Origin: Vagococcus lutrae | GTDB taxonomy: Bacteria; Bacillota; Bacilli; Lactobacillales; Vagococcaceae | DNA: 64,000 bases | Reading direction: 5' to 3' | Assembly: GCF_003987555.1 (NCBI RefSeq) | Contig: NZ_NGJW01000003.1 | Location: 62,001 to 126,000 of the forward strand | Shown: positions 29,501 to 39,461 of the stretch, piece by piece | Position numbering within the stretch: position 1 is the first letter of the stretch | How the letters are laid out: every line of letters begins with the position of its first letter | Notes under the pieces: model-generated | What the model was told of the DNA's origin: nothing | The model's database searches: none | Seen by the model: the letters and a program-made list of their open reading frames with translations, nothing else | Program-made: the position numbers and the translations under genes

Positions 29501-30391
29501 GTGGAAGAAGATGTCATAAGTTTTTTAGCGGACTTACAACATACACGTCAATTTTCAGAAAAGACCATTTTAGCTTATCAAGGAGATCTAAATGACTATG
29601 CTTCTTTTTTAAGCGAATCAGGTGAGCCCAATTACTTAAACGTTGATTATCAAGACTTACGTATCTATCTGTCTTATTTATATGATAAAGGTTACAGTCG
29701 TTCGTCTATTAGTCGCAAGCTTTCAAGTTTAAGAAGTTTCTATCAATTTTTACTTTCTCAAAATAAAGTTGAGGAAAATCCTGTTACATACGTACAAATT
29801 AGGCAAAAAAATCAAAAATTGCCACGCTTCTATTATGAAAAAGAAATGACACAGTTGTTTGATGTTGCCTATGCTGGCGACCGTCCATTAGATTATCGTA
29901 ACTGTGCGCTATTAGAATTAATGTATGCAACGGGCATCCGTGTATCCGAAGCGACCGGTATTCGTCTATCCGATATAGATACGACGACGGATATTTTACT
30001 TGTGCATGGAAAAGGAAATAAAGAGCGTTACGTTCCTTTTGGACACTATGCCAGTGAAGCAGTTCAACACTATATCAATCATGCACGTCCGAAGTTAATG
30101 AAGAAGGCAGAACATTCTTACTTATTCGTGAATGCGAAAGGCCAACCATTAACAACCAACGGTGTAAGGTATATTTATAAAGAACTGGTAAAAAAAACGA
30201 CGTTAACATCCGACATACATCCACATATGTTGCGCCATACTTTTGCAACGCATTTGCTAAATAATGGAGCAGATATGCGAACTGTCCAAGAACTTTTAGG
30301 ACACGAAAGTCTGTCGTCAACACAAATTTACGCACATGTGACGACAGAAAATTTACAGAGCACGTATCGTCATTTTCACCCGCGTGCTTAA
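29501..30391 (+). CDS. xerC: Tyrosine recombinase XerC
   Basis: XerC resolves chromosome dimers at dif. The 296-residue integrase has the SAM-like N-terminal domain and the catalytic set: Arg in ATGIRVSE near 147, Lys in HGKGNKER, HMLRH with His and Arg near 245, LGHESL and the nucleophile Tyr in QIYAHVT near 279. The start is GTG 29501 behind GAGGTGG; the ATG two bases earlier is in another frame and hits a stop. The xerC-hslV-hslU-codY order is conserved in Bacilli. Confidence 0.95.
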   Translation: MEEDVISFLADLQHTRQFSEKTILAYQGDLNDYASFLSESGEPNYLNVDYQDLRIYLSYLYDKGYSRSSISRKLSSLRSFYQFLLSQNKVEENPVTYVQIRQKNQKLPRFYYEKEMTQLFDVAYAGDRPLDYRNCALLELMYATGIRVSEATGIRLSDIDTTTDILLVHGKGNKERYVPFGHYASEAVQHYINHARPKLMKKAEHSYLFVNAKGQPLTTNGVRYIYKELVKKTTLTSDIHPHMLRHTFATHLLNNGADMRTVQELLGHESLSSTQIYAHVTTENLQSTYRHFHPRA

Positions 30392-30421
30392 AACTGATTA
30401 TAAATGAAAGAGGTAACGATT

Positions 30422-30970
30422 ATGGGATATACGACATTTCATTCTACGACCATTTGTGCTGTAGAAAAAGACGGAAAATTTGCAATGGCTGGTGACGGTC
30501 AAGTAACAATGGGAGAATCTGTTGTCATGAAAGGGACTGCCAAGAAAGTACGAAAAATCTATCACGACCAAGTCGTGGTTGGGTTTGCAGGAAGTGTAGC
30601 CGATGCATTTAATTTAGAAAATAAATTTGAAGCAAAATTGAATGAATTTAAAGGGAATTTAACCCGTGCCGCTGTTGAATTAGCAATGGAATGGCGTCAA
30701 GATAAAATGATGCAAAAATTGGAAGCGATGTTAATCGTGATGAATGATAAAGAGATGTTGGTTGTTTCTGGGACAGGCGAAGTTATCGCTCCAGATGACG
30801 GCATTTTAGCGATTGGATCAGGTGGCAACTATGCTTTAGCTGCAGCACGCGCCATGAAACGTCATGGTCACGAGAATTTAACTGCGGGCGATATTGCTCG
30901 AGAAGCGCTTCATGTGGCTGGAGACATTTGTGTCTATACAAATCATAATATTATCGTAGAAGAATTATAA
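30422..30970 (+). CDS. hslV: HslV (ClpQ) peptidase subunit of the HslUV protease
   Basis: HslV forms the proteolytic double ring that HslU feeds. The 182-residue protein shows [35 protein letters not shown], the [14 protein letters not shown] segment and a C-terminal IIVEEL. The TTI that forms the mature N-terminus in E. coli HslV falls at residues 9-11, so there is an eight-residue extension (MGYTTFHS), as in staphylococci. Start ATG 30422 has AAAGAGG 9 bases before it; the frame opens at 30404 without a ribosome site. Confidence 0.94.
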   Translation: MGYTTFHSTTICAVEKDGKFAMAGDGQVTMGESVVMKGTAKKVRKIYHDQVVVGFAGSVADAFNLENKFEAKLNEFKGNLTRAAVELAMEWRQDKMMQKLEAMLIVMNDKEMLVVSGTGEVIAPDDGILAIGSGGNYALAAARAMKRHGHENLTAGDIAREALHVAGDICVYTNHNIIVEEL

Positions 30971-30989
30971 AAGGTAGGATGTGTAAACC

Positions 30990-32381
30990 ATGAGTAAAAC
31001 ACCAAAAGAAATAGTAGCAGAACTAGACCAATATATTATCGGTCAAAATAAAGCAAAAAAAGCCGTAGCTGTGGCTTTACGTAATCGATACCGTCGCATG
31101 CTTTTAGATGAAGAGATGCAACGAGAAGTCACACCTAAAAATATGTTAATGATTGGACCAACGGGTGTTGGTAAAACAGAAATTGCCCGTCGTCTGGCGC
31201 GTATTGTGAACGCTCCTTTTGTAAAAGTCGAAGCAACCAAATTTACAGAAGTAGGTTATGTCGGCCGTGATGTTGAATCAATGGTGCGTGATTTAGTAGA
31301 AGCCAGTATCCGTATCGTGGAAAAAGAGCAGCACGATCGGGTATACCATCGAGCACGTAAAGCAGCTAACGACCAATTAGTTAAAATTTTAGTGCCAGGT
31401 ATTAAGAAAGAGCAAAAACAAGCGCGCAATCAAATGGAAATGATGATGCAAATGATGAATAGTTTCCAACAAGCGCCGGAAGAAGAAAAAGAAGAAGTCA
31501 ATGAAACGATTAAAACAAATCGTCGAACAGTAAAAGATCAGTTAGATAAAGGGTTATTGGAAAATCGTGAAGTGACGATTGAAATTGAAGAGCCTTCAAT
31601 GAAAATGCCTAGTATGAATAACGGTTTAGAACAAATGGGAATTGATTTAGGTGATACACTCAATGCCCTAACACCTAAGAAAAAAATCAAACGCACGGTG
31701 ACAGTCAAAGAGGCGCGTGATATTTTAATTCAACAAGAATCTGAAAAACTTGTCAATAAAGCGGATATTCATAGTGAAGCAATTAAATTAGCAGCTAATA
31801 GCGGTATTATCTTTATCGATGAGATTGACAAAATTACGTCAAAATCACAACAATCTGGTGAAGTGTCACGTGAAGGCGTTCAACGAGATATCCTACCAAT
31901 CGTAGAAGGATCGCAAGTTAATACAAAATACGGCACGATAGCAACCGACCATATCTTATTTATTGCTTCAGGGGCTTTCCATTTAAGTAAACCAAGTGAT
32001 TTGATACCGGAGTTGCAAGGTCGTTTCCCAATTCGTGTTGAGCTTGATGATTTAACGGCAGAAGATTTCGTTCGCATCTTAACAGAACCGGAAAATGCCT
32101 TAATAAAACAATATCGTGCTTTACTTGAAACAGAAAATATCTCGGTAACCTTTACCAAAGAGTCCATTGAACGCTTAGCGGATATTGCTTATAAAGTAAA
32201 CAGTGAAACAGATAACATCGGTGCACGCCGTCTTCATACTATCTTAGAACGTCTATTGGAAGATTTATTATTTGAAGCGGGCGATATGGATATGGGTGAC
32301 ATTATGATTACTGAAAATTATGTAAATGAAAAATTAGGAGACATAGTGAAAGACGAAGATTTATCACGTTATATTTTATAA
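30990..32381 (+). CDS. hslU: ATPase subunit HslU (ClpY) of the HslUV protease
   Basis: HslU unfolds substrates for HslV. The 463-residue AAA+ protein has Walker [10 protein letters not shown] near residue 57, the GYVGRD pore motif, a charged I-domain (about 115-235), Walker [10 protein letters not shown], the sensor segment [11 protein letters not shown] and sensor [11 protein letters not shown]. The C-terminus is EDLSRYIL, the tail that docks into HslV. It starts 19 bases after hslV. Confidence 0.96.
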   Translation: MSKTPKEIVAELDQYIIGQNKAKKAVAVALRNRYRRMLLDEEMQREVTPKNMLMIGPTGVGKTEIARRLARIVNAPFVKVEATKFTEVGYVGRDVESMVRDLVEASIRIVEKEQHDRVYHRARKAANDQLVKILVPGIKKEQKQARNQMEMMMQMMNSFQQAPEEEKEEVNETIKTNRRTVKDQLDKGLLENREVTIEIEEPSMKMPSMNNGLEQMGIDLGDTLNALTPKKKIKRTVTVKEARDILIQQESEKLVNKADIHSEAIKLAANSGIIFIDEIDKITSKSQQSGEVSREGVQRDILPIVEGSQVNTKYGTIATDHILFIASGAFHLSKPSDLIPELQGRFPIRVELDDLTAEDFVRILTEPENALIKQYRALLETENISVTFTKESIERLADIAYKVNSETDNIGARRLHTILERLLEDLLFEAGDMDMGDIMITENYVNEKLGDIVKDEDLSRYIL

Positions 32382-32404
32382 TATGCCAAGATAAGGAGTC
32401 ATCT

Positions 32405-33199
32405 ATGGAAAATTTACTTGAAAAAACTCGTAAAATTAATGAGTTATTACAACAAAAAAATAGTTTTAAAGAAGAGTTAGAACTGCCGTACAATCAAATG
32501 GCAGCTATTTTAGGTGATACGCTTGATGCCAATACCTATATTATTGATAAAAATGGTAGCGTGCTAGGATATCATGTCGAACATGACGTGAATAATCAAC
32601 GCGTTAAAAATATGGTAGATTCACGTCAGTTTCCACTCGACTATACTCAAGAAGTATCAAGATTACCAAAAACAGAAGTCAATATTCCAATGAGCGATGA
32701 TAAAACAGTCTTTCCTAAAGAATTTAGTGATGAATATCCTGAATCGGCTACGTCAATTATTCCGATATTTGGTGCGGGCGAACGATTAGGCACGATTATT
32801 CTAGGGAGAATTTCAGAGCGCTTTGGAGCGGATGATTTGATTTTAGCGGAGTATAGTGCCACTGTTGTTGGTATGCAAATACTTTATGAACGTTCACGTT
32901 CGATTGAAAATGATATACGTGAAACGACAGCCGTGCAAATGGCGATTAACAGCTTGTCTTATAGTGAATTGGTTGCAGTTAAAGCGATTATTGAAAAGTT
33001 AGGCAATCATGATGAGGGACGTATTACGGCTTCGAGTGTTGCAGATGAAATAGGCATTACGCGCTCTGTAATTGTCAATGCGTTGAGAAAATTAGAATCA
33101 GCAGGTGTTATCGAATCACGTTCGTTAGGTATGAAGGGAACATATTTAAAAATTATTAATCCGCGTTTACAAGAAGAATTAGCCAAACAAAGCGTATAA
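32405..33199 (+). CDS. codY: GTP- and branched-chain-amino-acid-sensing repressor CodY
   Basis: CodY represses nitrogen, transport and carbon-overflow genes when GTP and Ile/Leu/Val are plentiful. The 264-residue protein has an N-terminal GAF ligand domain (about 1-155; LDANTYIIDKNG, RLGTIILGR) and a C-terminal winged helix (ASSVADEIGITRSVIVNALRK then LESAGVIESRS). Lactobacillales CodY proteins vary in GTP response. TAAGGAG precedes the ATG, and the operon position after hslU is conserved. Candidate CodY boxes lie before pfkA and the acetyltransferase. Confidence 0.96.
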   Translation: MENLLEKTRKINELLQQKNSFKEELELPYNQMAAILGDTLDANTYIIDKNGSVLGYHVEHDVNNQRVKNMVDSRQFPLDYTQEVSRLPKTEVNIPMSDDKTVFPKEFSDEYPESATSIIPIFGAGERLGTIILGRISERFGADDLILAEYSATVVGMQILYERSRSIENDIRETTAVQMAINSLSYSELVAVKAIIEKLGNHDEGRITASSVADEIGITRSVIVNALRKLESAGVIESRSLGMKGTYLKIINPRLQEELAKQSV

Positions 33200-33215
33200 G
33201 GAGTGTGTTTAACCA

Positions 33216-34091
33216 GTGAGTTACAGCATTCAAAATCAATGGGTGATAGCGACATTTAAGACAGAAGGAGCAGAATTAACCAGTCTAAAACGTCGTGATT
33301 TAGATATCGAGTATTTATGGTCGGGTGATGCCACGTATTGGGGACGTCATGCCCCCGTATTATTCCCAATTGTCGGTCGTTTAAAAGATGATAGTTATCA
33401 TTATCAAGGACAGACGTACCACATGAGTCAACATGGTTTTGCGCGTGATAAAGAATTTAAAGTGACTGAGGTTGGAGATGAGTTTATCCGTTTTTCATTA
33501 AGCGCGGATGAAGAAACGTTAGCCGTCTATCCTTTTCGATTTAAACTCGAGATTGAATACCGTTTAGAACAAAATCAGCTAATATGCTCATACCATGTGT
33601 CAAATGAAGGTGAAACGGAAATGTTTTACTCTGTTGGTGGACACCCTGCTTTTAATGTGCCGATAGATGGACAAGGAAGCTTTGCTGATTATTATTTAGA
33701 TTTCTATCCGATGAAGTCACGTCTATTATTACCTTTGCAAGGTGCATATGTTGATGAAGACGCCGTAACGCTAGGTCAAACTAATACACGAATCGCGATT
33801 CAGCGTGAATTATTTAAACAAGATGCTCTCATTTATCAAACGACTGGCGAAAATAGCTTTAGCATCCGCTCAGATAAAACGGACCGTGCTGTGACTGTTA
33901 TGTTTGATAATATGGATTTTGTTGGTATTTGGAGTCCTTATCCAAAAGATGCCCCTTTTGTTTGTATAGAACCTTGGCAAGGTATCGCGGATACGGTTAC
34001 GAGCAATGGAAATTTAGAAGAGAAGAAAGGAATTCAACGCTTGTCACCTCAAGCTTCACAAGTTAATTCCTATACGATTCGTTTAGATTAA
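33216..34091 (+). CDS. Aldose 1-epimerase family protein (LacX-like)
   Basis: This 291-residue protein belongs to the galactose-mutarotase fold: APVLFPIVGRLKDD, SQHGFARD, the GGHPAFN motif and CIEPWQGIADTV. It resembles LacX-type mutarotase homologues more than GalM. Whether it acts on free sugars or sugar phosphates is unknown. It starts at GTG 33216, 16 bases after codY, behind AAGGAG, so it is probably cotranscribed with codY. A bidirectional terminator follows. Confidence 0.85.
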   Translation: MSYSIQNQWVIATFKTEGAELTSLKRRDLDIEYLWSGDATYWGRHAPVLFPIVGRLKDDSYHYQGQTYHMSQHGFARDKEFKVTEVGDEFIRFSLSADEETLAVYPFRFKLEIEYRLEQNQLICSYHVSNEGETEMFYSVGGHPAFNVPIDGQGSFADYYLDFYPMKSRLLLPLQGAYVDEDAVTLGQTNTRIAIQRELFKQDALIYQTTGENSFSIRSDKTDRAVTVMFDNMDFVGIWSPYPKDAPFVCIEPWQGIADTVTSNGNLEEKKGIQRLSPQASQVNSYTIRLD

Positions 34092-34127
34092 AAAAGAGCG
34101 GTACCTAAAAGGTATCGCTCTTTTTAT
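34090..34127. terminator. Bidirectional terminator between the epimerase homologue and ald
   Basis: AAAAAGAGCGGTACC pairs with GGTATCGCTCTTTTT (one G-T pair) around TAAAA. Confidence 0.88.
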
Positions 34128-35245
34128 TACTCACCAATCAGTTTGGCAAGTTGTTGAAATTTTCTATTTTGAGCTGCGGCGATTTGTTCATTAGTAAGAA
34201 CACCTTGATAAATATTAACGCCTTTTTGTAAAGAAGGAGTCTGACGCAAGACATCATTTAAATCATGGGTCGCCATTTGCATCGCATATGGAAGTGTTGC
34301 GTTTGTTAAAGCAATCGTAGAAGTACGTGCGACATTACCAGGCATATTAGGTACGGCATAGTGGATGACACCATGACGAACGTAAGTTGGATTGCTATGA
34401 GAGGTCACGTGGTCAATCGTTTCAAAAATACCACCTTGGTCGACAGCGACGTCTACGATGACAGAACCTTCTCCCATACTTGCGACCATTTCTTCTGTTA
34501 CAAGAGTAGGGGCTTTAGCACCGGGAATTAAAACGGTACCGATGACAACATCTGCTGTTTTTACTGTTTCAGCAATATTATGCGCATTTGAAATTAGTGT
34601 CTGTATTTCATTCCCAAACAACGCATCAAGTTCGGCTAAACGTTTTTGGTTAACATCTAAAATCGTAACATTTGCGCCTAAACCAATAGCGATTTTAGCA
34701 GCATTCGTCCCAACATTTCCGCCACCTATAATGACGACGTTACCTTTCTTAACACCAGGAATACCGGCTAAAAGAATCCCTTTGCCCCCTTTTGACTTTT
34801 CTAAAAGCTGAGCACCAATTTGCACACTCATACGACCAGCGATTTCACTCATCGGTATGAGTAAAGGAAGTGAGCGATCCTCTAATTGAATGGTTTCGTA
34901 AGCAATCGCTGTTACTTTGGCATCGATTAACGCTTGTGTTAATTCTGTGGCTGGAGCTAAATGTAAATAAGTAAAGAGAATAAGATTTTCACGGAAATAG
35001 TGATATTCACTTGGCTTTGGTTCCTTTACTTTCATGACCATGTCAGCTTGCCACACGAAAGCAGGGTCATCTGATAAAATCGCACCAGCTGCTTCATATG
35101 CGTCATCTGTAAAACCAGAACCTTCACCAGCATTTTTTTCTACACGTACTTCATGTCCTTGTTTAAGAAATGCTTCAACGCCAACAGGTGTCAGAGCTAC
35201 TCGATTTTCATTATCGAGAATTTCTTTCGGTATTCCGATAATCAT
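34127..35245 (-). CDS. ald: Alanine dehydrogenase
   Basis: Ald interconverts L-alanine with pyruvate and ammonia using NAD. The 372-residue protein has [20 protein letters not shown], the MKVKEP segment with the catalytic lysine, [13 protein letters not shown], the nucleotide-binding [14 protein letters not shown] and [15 protein letters not shown]. Length is normal. A TACAAT extended -10 lies upstream on the - strand and AAAGGTGG precedes the ATG. Catabolic Ald is not universal in lactic acid bacteria. The racemase gene alr is nearby but divergent. Confidence 0.95.
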   Translation of the reverse strand: MIIGIPKEILDNENRVALTPVGVEAFLKQGHEVRVEKNAGEGSGFTDDAYEAAGAILSDDPAFVWQADMVMKVKEPKPSEYHYFRENLILFTYLHLAPATELTQALIDAKVTAIAYETIQLEDRSLPLLIPMSEIAGRMSVQIGAQLLEKSKGGKGILLAGIPGVKKGNVVIIGGGNVGTNAAKIAIGLGANVTILDVNQKRLAELDALFGNEIQTLISNAHNIAETVKTADVVIGTVLIPGAKAPTLVTEEMVASMGEGSVIVDVAVDQGGIFETIDHVTSHSNPTYVRHGVIHYAVPNMPGNVARTSTIALTNATLPYAMQMATHDLNDVLRQTPSLQKGVNIYQGVLTNEQIAAAQNRKFQQLAKLIGE

Positions 35246-35325
35246 ATTTTAACCACCTTTTCTATTTAACTACCATTTAATTGTAACATGAAAAAAGATG
35301 AGTTAAAAATAATACCTTGATTTTT

Positions 35326-35952
35326 TTATTTTTTGCTGCTACGTAAACCAAAAGGAACGCGACTTTCCGTCCCATTTATAATCCGTTTGATGTTTTCACG
35401 GTGTCTTAAAATAATAAAAAGTGTAATGACTATTGCTAAGCTAATAAGTAGAGGGTCTTTATGCGCTAAAATAGCAGGAGCAATATTTGGAATAAAAATA
35501 GTTGACAAAGTAATGAGTACGGCAGCAATCATGCTTGTCAAACTAACAGTGCTGGTGATTAAAAGCGTAATCACAAAAATAGAAGCTGAATATAAAAAGA
35601 AAATAGGTGAGTAGGCTAATAACATGCCAGCGCTGGTTGCAACGGCTTTTCCTCCTTTAAAATGAGCAAAAATCGGAAAGGTATGGCCTAAGATAGCGGC
35701 TAGACCAGCCCATAATGGATTAATACTTAAGTGAAAGAAAAGAGGTAAATATGTTGCTAGAGTCCCTTTTAAAATATCCATGAATAAGACCATGAGACCG
35801 GCTTTTTTACCTAACACACGAAATGTATTCGTTGTACCAGAGTTACCACTTCCAAACTGGCGAATATCCTTCTGATAAAAAGCTTTGCCAATCCAAACAC
35901 CTGAAGGAATGGAGCCTAATAAGTAAGCAAATAATAAAACGACGAGAGTCAT
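35326..35952 (-). CDS. plsY: Acyl-phosphate glycerol-3-phosphate acyltransferase PlsY
   Basis: PlsY transfers acyl from acyl-phosphate to glycerol-3-phosphate, the first step of phospholipid synthesis. The 208-residue membrane protein has about six helices and the three family motifs: [27 protein letters not shown] and [20 protein letters not shown] set the start at 35952 ([14 protein letters not shown]) behind AAAGGA; the frame extends 26 codons upstream through the promoter. In many Firmicutes plsY is divergent from parE; here alr lies between. Confidence 0.94.
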   Translation of the reverse strand: MTLVVLLFAYLLGSIPSGVWIGKAFYQKDIRQFGSGNSGTTNTFRVLGKKAGLMVLFMDILKGTLATYLPLFFHLSINPLWAGLAAILGHTFPIFAHFKGGKAVATSAGMLLAYSPIFFLYSASIFVITLLITSTVSLTSMIAAVLITLSTIFIPNIAPAILAHKDPLLISLAIVITLFIILRHRENIKRIINGTESRVPFGLRSSKK

Positions 35953-35986
35953 TGGAATAAGTCCTTTCTGTATATTAGTGTGTTTT

Positions 35987-36015
35987 ATTTTATCATGAAT
36001 AACATCTAGCGACAA
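35987..36015 (-). promoter_or_regulatory. Promoter of plsY
   Basis: On the - strand: -35 TTGTCG (36010-36015), 17 bp, extended -10 TGATAAAAT with TAAAAT at 35987-35992. It supports a plsY start at 35952. Confidence 0.65.
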
Positions 36016-36111
36016 TCTAATCCATCTCAAGACGGATTAACTTTTTTTCAACGGTATGTTAAACTAACTATGTGATGAAAGGGTTACTCAGTTCGGGAAG
36101 GAATGGTTAGT

Positions 36112-37224
36112 ATGGCGATAGGCACACATCGTCCCACACGAATTATCGTTAATTTGGACGCAATTAAACAAAATATACAGCAGGAGCGAGAGCAACTAAA
36201 AGACAATCAGGAAATATATGCTGTGGTAAAAGCAAATGGCTATGGTCATGGAGCTGAAGCTGTCTCAAAAGCCGCTTTAGAAGCAGGGGCGACAGGCTTA
36301 TGTGTGGCTATTTTAGATGAGGCTATAGCATTAAGAAAAAGTGGTATTGAGGCGCCTATTTTAGTATTAGGTGTGACGGATGTCAGAGATATTACTTTAG
36401 CCGTTAATTATAATATCATTTTAACAGTGCCAAGTCTTAAATGGTTGGAAACAAGTTTACCCGTGCTTGAAACATCTCAAGTGACCTTACGTTTTCACCT
36501 TAAATTAGATACTGGAATGGGACGGATAGGAGTCAGAGAGCGTGAGGAATTAAAAACATTGTTAGAAGTGGTTAAGGCTTCTCCTTACTTAAGTTTAGAA
36601 GGTGTTTTCACTCACTTTGCCACGGCTGATAGTGAGAATGAGGATTACTTTAATCATCAAGTCACAAGATTTAAACAACTACTCGAGTGTTTTGAAGAAC
36701 TTCCTCAGCACGTCCACTGTGCTAACAGTGCCACTGCTATATGGCATGATGATTTACCAACAACGATTATTCGTTATGGAATTGGGATGTATGGCTTAAA
36801 TCCGTCAGGCACTAGCTTGTCTTTGCCGCATCCATTACTTCCCGCTTTAAAATTAGAAACGGAATTAGTACATGTTAAGCAAGTTCAAGAAAAGACGTCG
36901 ATAAGTTATGGCGCGACATATTCAGCGAACCCAGGGGATTGGATTGGAACGTTACCGATTGGTTATGCTGACGGATGGGTAAGAGCAATGCAAGGTTATA
37001 TCGTGATGATAGATAATCAGCCATGTGAAATAATTGGTCGCGTTTGTATGGACCAATGCATGGTTAAACTTCCATATTACTTGCCAGAAGGTACAGCGGT
37101 TTCTTTAATCAACAGTGAAGTTTCAGAAAGAATTTCTCCCACTGCGATTGCCGAGTATTTAGGAACGATTAATTATGAAGTTTTGTGTTTATTAAGTGAA
37201 CGTATACCAAGAGTCTATCAATAA
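36112..37224 (+). CDS. alr: Alanine racemase
   Basis: Alr makes D-alanine for peptidoglycan and teichoic acids with PLP. In 370 residues are the PLP lysine in AVVKANGYGHG near 43, DTGMGRIGVR, HCANSAT, RYGIGMYG and the second catalytic tyrosine segment ISYGATY, plus GRVCMDQ. I start at ATG 36112, 8 bases after GGAAGGA; ATG 36103 sits on top of that ribosome site. acpS, a frequent upstream neighbour, is absent. Confidence 0.94.
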   Translation: MAIGTHRPTRIIVNLDAIKQNIQQEREQLKDNQEIYAVVKANGYGHGAEAVSKAALEAGATGLCVAILDEAIALRKSGIEAPILVLGVTDVRDITLAVNYNIILTVPSLKWLETSLPVLETSQVTLRFHLKLDTGMGRIGVREREELKTLLEVVKASPYLSLEGVFTHFATADSENEDYFNHQVTRFKQLLECFEELPQHVHCANSATAIWHDDLPTTIIRYGIGMYGLNPSGTSLSLPHPLLPALKLETELVHVKQVQEKTSISYGATYSANPGDWIGTLPIGYADGWVRAMQGYIVMIDNQPCEIIGRVCMDQCMVKLPYYLPEGTAVSLINSEVSERISPTAIAEYLGTINYEVLCLLSERIPRVYQ

Positions 37225-37232
37225 GCCGTCGT

Positions 37233-37262
37233 AAAAAACAGTTCAGCACTGAACTGTTTTTT
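37233..37262 (+). terminator. Terminator of alr
   Basis: AAAAAACAGTTCAG, loop CA, and the complement CTGAACTGTTTTTT: a near-perfect palindrome. Confidence 0.88.
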
Positions 37263-37347
37263 CCTTTTATCGTATTTTCACTAGTCAAATTGAATTAAAA
37301 TATGCTATTATTCACAATGGATTTTGCAAAAAATAATTTTTAGCGTA

Positions 37348-37356
37348 TGATATAAA
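37348..37356 (+). promoter_or_regulatory. Candidate promoter of parE-parC
   Basis: Extended -10 TGATATAAA, 66 bases before the parE ATG. A second possible promoter, TTGAAT-17-CACAAT (37290-37318), lies upstream. Confidence 0.45.
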
Positions 37357-37421
37357 AGAATAGAAACGGAACATATGTTTCGATAAGTTATGCGAATATT
37401 GCAATATAAGGAGTCTCAACC

Positions 37422-39461
37422 ATGCCAAAAAAAGTACAAAATGAATATAATGACGCCTCTATTCAAGTCTTAGAGGGATTAGATGCGGTAAGAAAACGTC
37501 CAGGAATGTATATTGGATCAAATGACACGCGTGGACTTCATCATTTAGTGTATGAAATAGTTGATAACTCAGTAGATGAAGCGTTGGCTGGCTACGGTAA
37601 TCAAATTGATGTCACGATTTATAAAGATGGTAGTATCGGTGTCAAAGACTATGGAAGAGGGATGCCGATTGGGATGCATCAATCAGGCGTTCCAACAGTA
37701 CAAGTTATCTTTACCATTCTTCACGCAGGTGGGAAGTTTGGACAAGGTGGCTATAAAACGTCAGGTGGACTGCACGGTGTAGGAGCCAGTGTGGTTAACG
37801 CGCTTTCTGAATGGCTAGACGTGACCATCGTCAGAGATGGCGTTGTATATGAGCAACGTTTTAAAAATGGTGGAAAACCAGATGGAACACTTAAAAAAAT
37901 GGGGAAGACGAAAGAAAAAAATGGGACGACCATTCGATTTTTACCAGACGCAAGTATTTTTACTACGACTAATTTTTCTTATCATGTCTTAGCGGAACGC
38001 TTGCGAGAGTCAGCTTTCTTATTAAAAGGTTTAAAAATTACCCTACGAGATGAGCGTTCTGAAGAAGTGGTGGAAGATGTTTTTCACTATGAAGAAGGTA
38101 TTAAAGAGTTTATCGAGTATTTGAATGAAGAAAAAGATGACTTGACGCCAGTGGTTTACTTTAGTGGTGAACGTGATGACATTGAGATTGAATTTGCTTT
38201 TCAATATAATGACGGCTACTCTGAAAATATTTTATCTTTTGTAAATAGTGTTCGGACAAAAGATGGCGGGACGCACGAAATGGGTATGAAAACCGCGATG
38301 ACAAAAAGTTTTAATGAATATGCTAAACGAACGGGACTTTTAAAAGAAAAAGATAAAAACTTAGATGGAAATGATTTTCGTGAAGGACTGACGGCGATTA
38401 TTTCTGTTAGAATTCCAGAAAATATTTTGCAATTTGAAAGTCAAACGAAGGTAAAATTAGTAACTGTCCCCGCAAGAACGGCTGTAGAATCGCTCGTTAG
38501 TGAGCAATTTGGTTTTTATTTACAAGAACATAGTGACATTAGTGATATGCTTATTAGAAAAGCTATCAAAGCACGTGAAGCGCGAGACGCGGCACGAAAA
38601 GCGCGTGAAGATAGTCGTAATGGGAAAAAACGAAAGAAAACGGATGCGTTGCTTTCAGGAAAACTGACACCTGCACAATCACGAAATCCTAAGAAAAACG
38701 AACTTTATTTAGTGGAGGGGGATTCTGCTGGAGGCTCAGCTAAGCAAGGAAGGGACCGTCGTTTCCAAGCAGTGTTACCATTACGTGGTAAAGTCATTAA
38801 CACTGAAAAAGCTAAACTAGAAGATATTTTGAAAAACGAAGAGATTAATACGATGATTCATACAATTGGTGCAGGTTATGGCGCTGATTTTACTTTAGAA
38901 GATTGTAACTATGACAAGATTATTATTATGACCGATGCGGATACAGATGGTGCGCATATTCAAACATTGTTATTAACATTCTTTTATCGTTTTATGACAC
39001 CGTTAGTTGAAGCGGGACGTGTCTATATTGCGTTACCTCCTCTTTATAAAGTGTCTAAAGGACGAGGGAAGAACGAGAAGATTGCGTATGCCTGGACAGA
39101 TGAAGAGCTAGAAACAGTGACACAAGATGTCGGTAAAGGATATACGTTACAACGCTACAAAGGTCTAGGTGAAATGGACGCGACACAACTTTGGGAAACA
39201 ACGATGAATCCTGAATCGCGGACGTTAATCCGTGTGACACTGGATGAAGAAGATGGTGAATCTGGTAGTAACGAAAAAATCGTGTCCACGTTAATGGGCG
39301 ATAAAGTGGATAAACGTCGTCGTTGGATAGAAAACAACGTCGCCTTTACCCTAGAAGAAAGTGGAAGTATTTTAGAAGAAGCCCAAGAAAAAAATTCCCT
39401 TGAAACTGCAACCGCAATTAGCTTGTTTGAGGAAACAATGGATGAAGGTGGAGAAGAATAA
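37422..39461 (+). CDS. parE: DNA topoisomerase IV subunit B
   Basis: ParE is the ATPase half of topoisomerase IV, which decatenates daughter chromosomes. The 679-residue protein has the GHKL ATP site (EIVDNSVDEALAG, VKDYGRGMPIG, SGGLHGVGASVVNALS) and the TOPRIM domain with LVEGDSAGGSAKQGRDR and MTDADTDGAHI. It is ParE not GyrB by its pairing with parC and length. The stop TAA shares a base with the parC ATG. A -10 lies at 37351 and AAGGAG precedes the ATG. Confidence 0.96.
   Translation: MPKKVQNEYNDASIQVLEGLDAVRKRPGMYIGSNDTRGLHHLVYEIVDNSVDEALAGYGNQIDVTIYKDGSIGVKDYGRGMPIGMHQSGVPTVQVIFTILHAGGKFGQGGYKTSGGLHGVGASVVNALSEWLDVTIVRDGVVYEQRFKNGGKPDGTLKKMGKTKEKNGTTIRFLPDASIFTTTNFSYHVLAERLRESAFLLKGLKITLRDERSEEVVEDVFHYEEGIKEFIEYLNEEKDDLTPVVYFSGERDDIEIEFAFQYNDGYSENILSFVNSVRTKDGGTHEMGMKTAMTKSFNEYAKRTGLLKEKDKNLDGNDFREGLTAIISVRIPENILQFESQTKVKLVTVPARTAVESLVSEQFGFYLQEHSDISDMLIRKAIKAREARDAARKAREDSRNGKKRKKTDALLSGKLTPAQSRNPKKNELYLVEGDSAGGSAKQGRDRRFQAVLPLRGKVINTEKAKLEDILKNEEINTMIHTIGAGYGADFTLEDCNYDKIIIMTDADTDGAHIQTLLLTFFYRFMTPLVEAGRVYIALPPLYKVSKGRGKNEKIAYAWTDEELETVTQDVGKGYTLQRYKGLGEMDATQLWETTMNPESRTLIRVTLDEEDGESGSNEKIVSTLMGDKVDKRRRWIENNVAFTLEESGSILEEAQEKNSLETATAISLFEETMDEGGEE

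Noticed and set aside
35246-35325. Terminator between plsY and ald on the - strand
   Set aside because: Only an A/T-only pairing (AAAAATAA/TTATTTTT) is visible, too weak to call.
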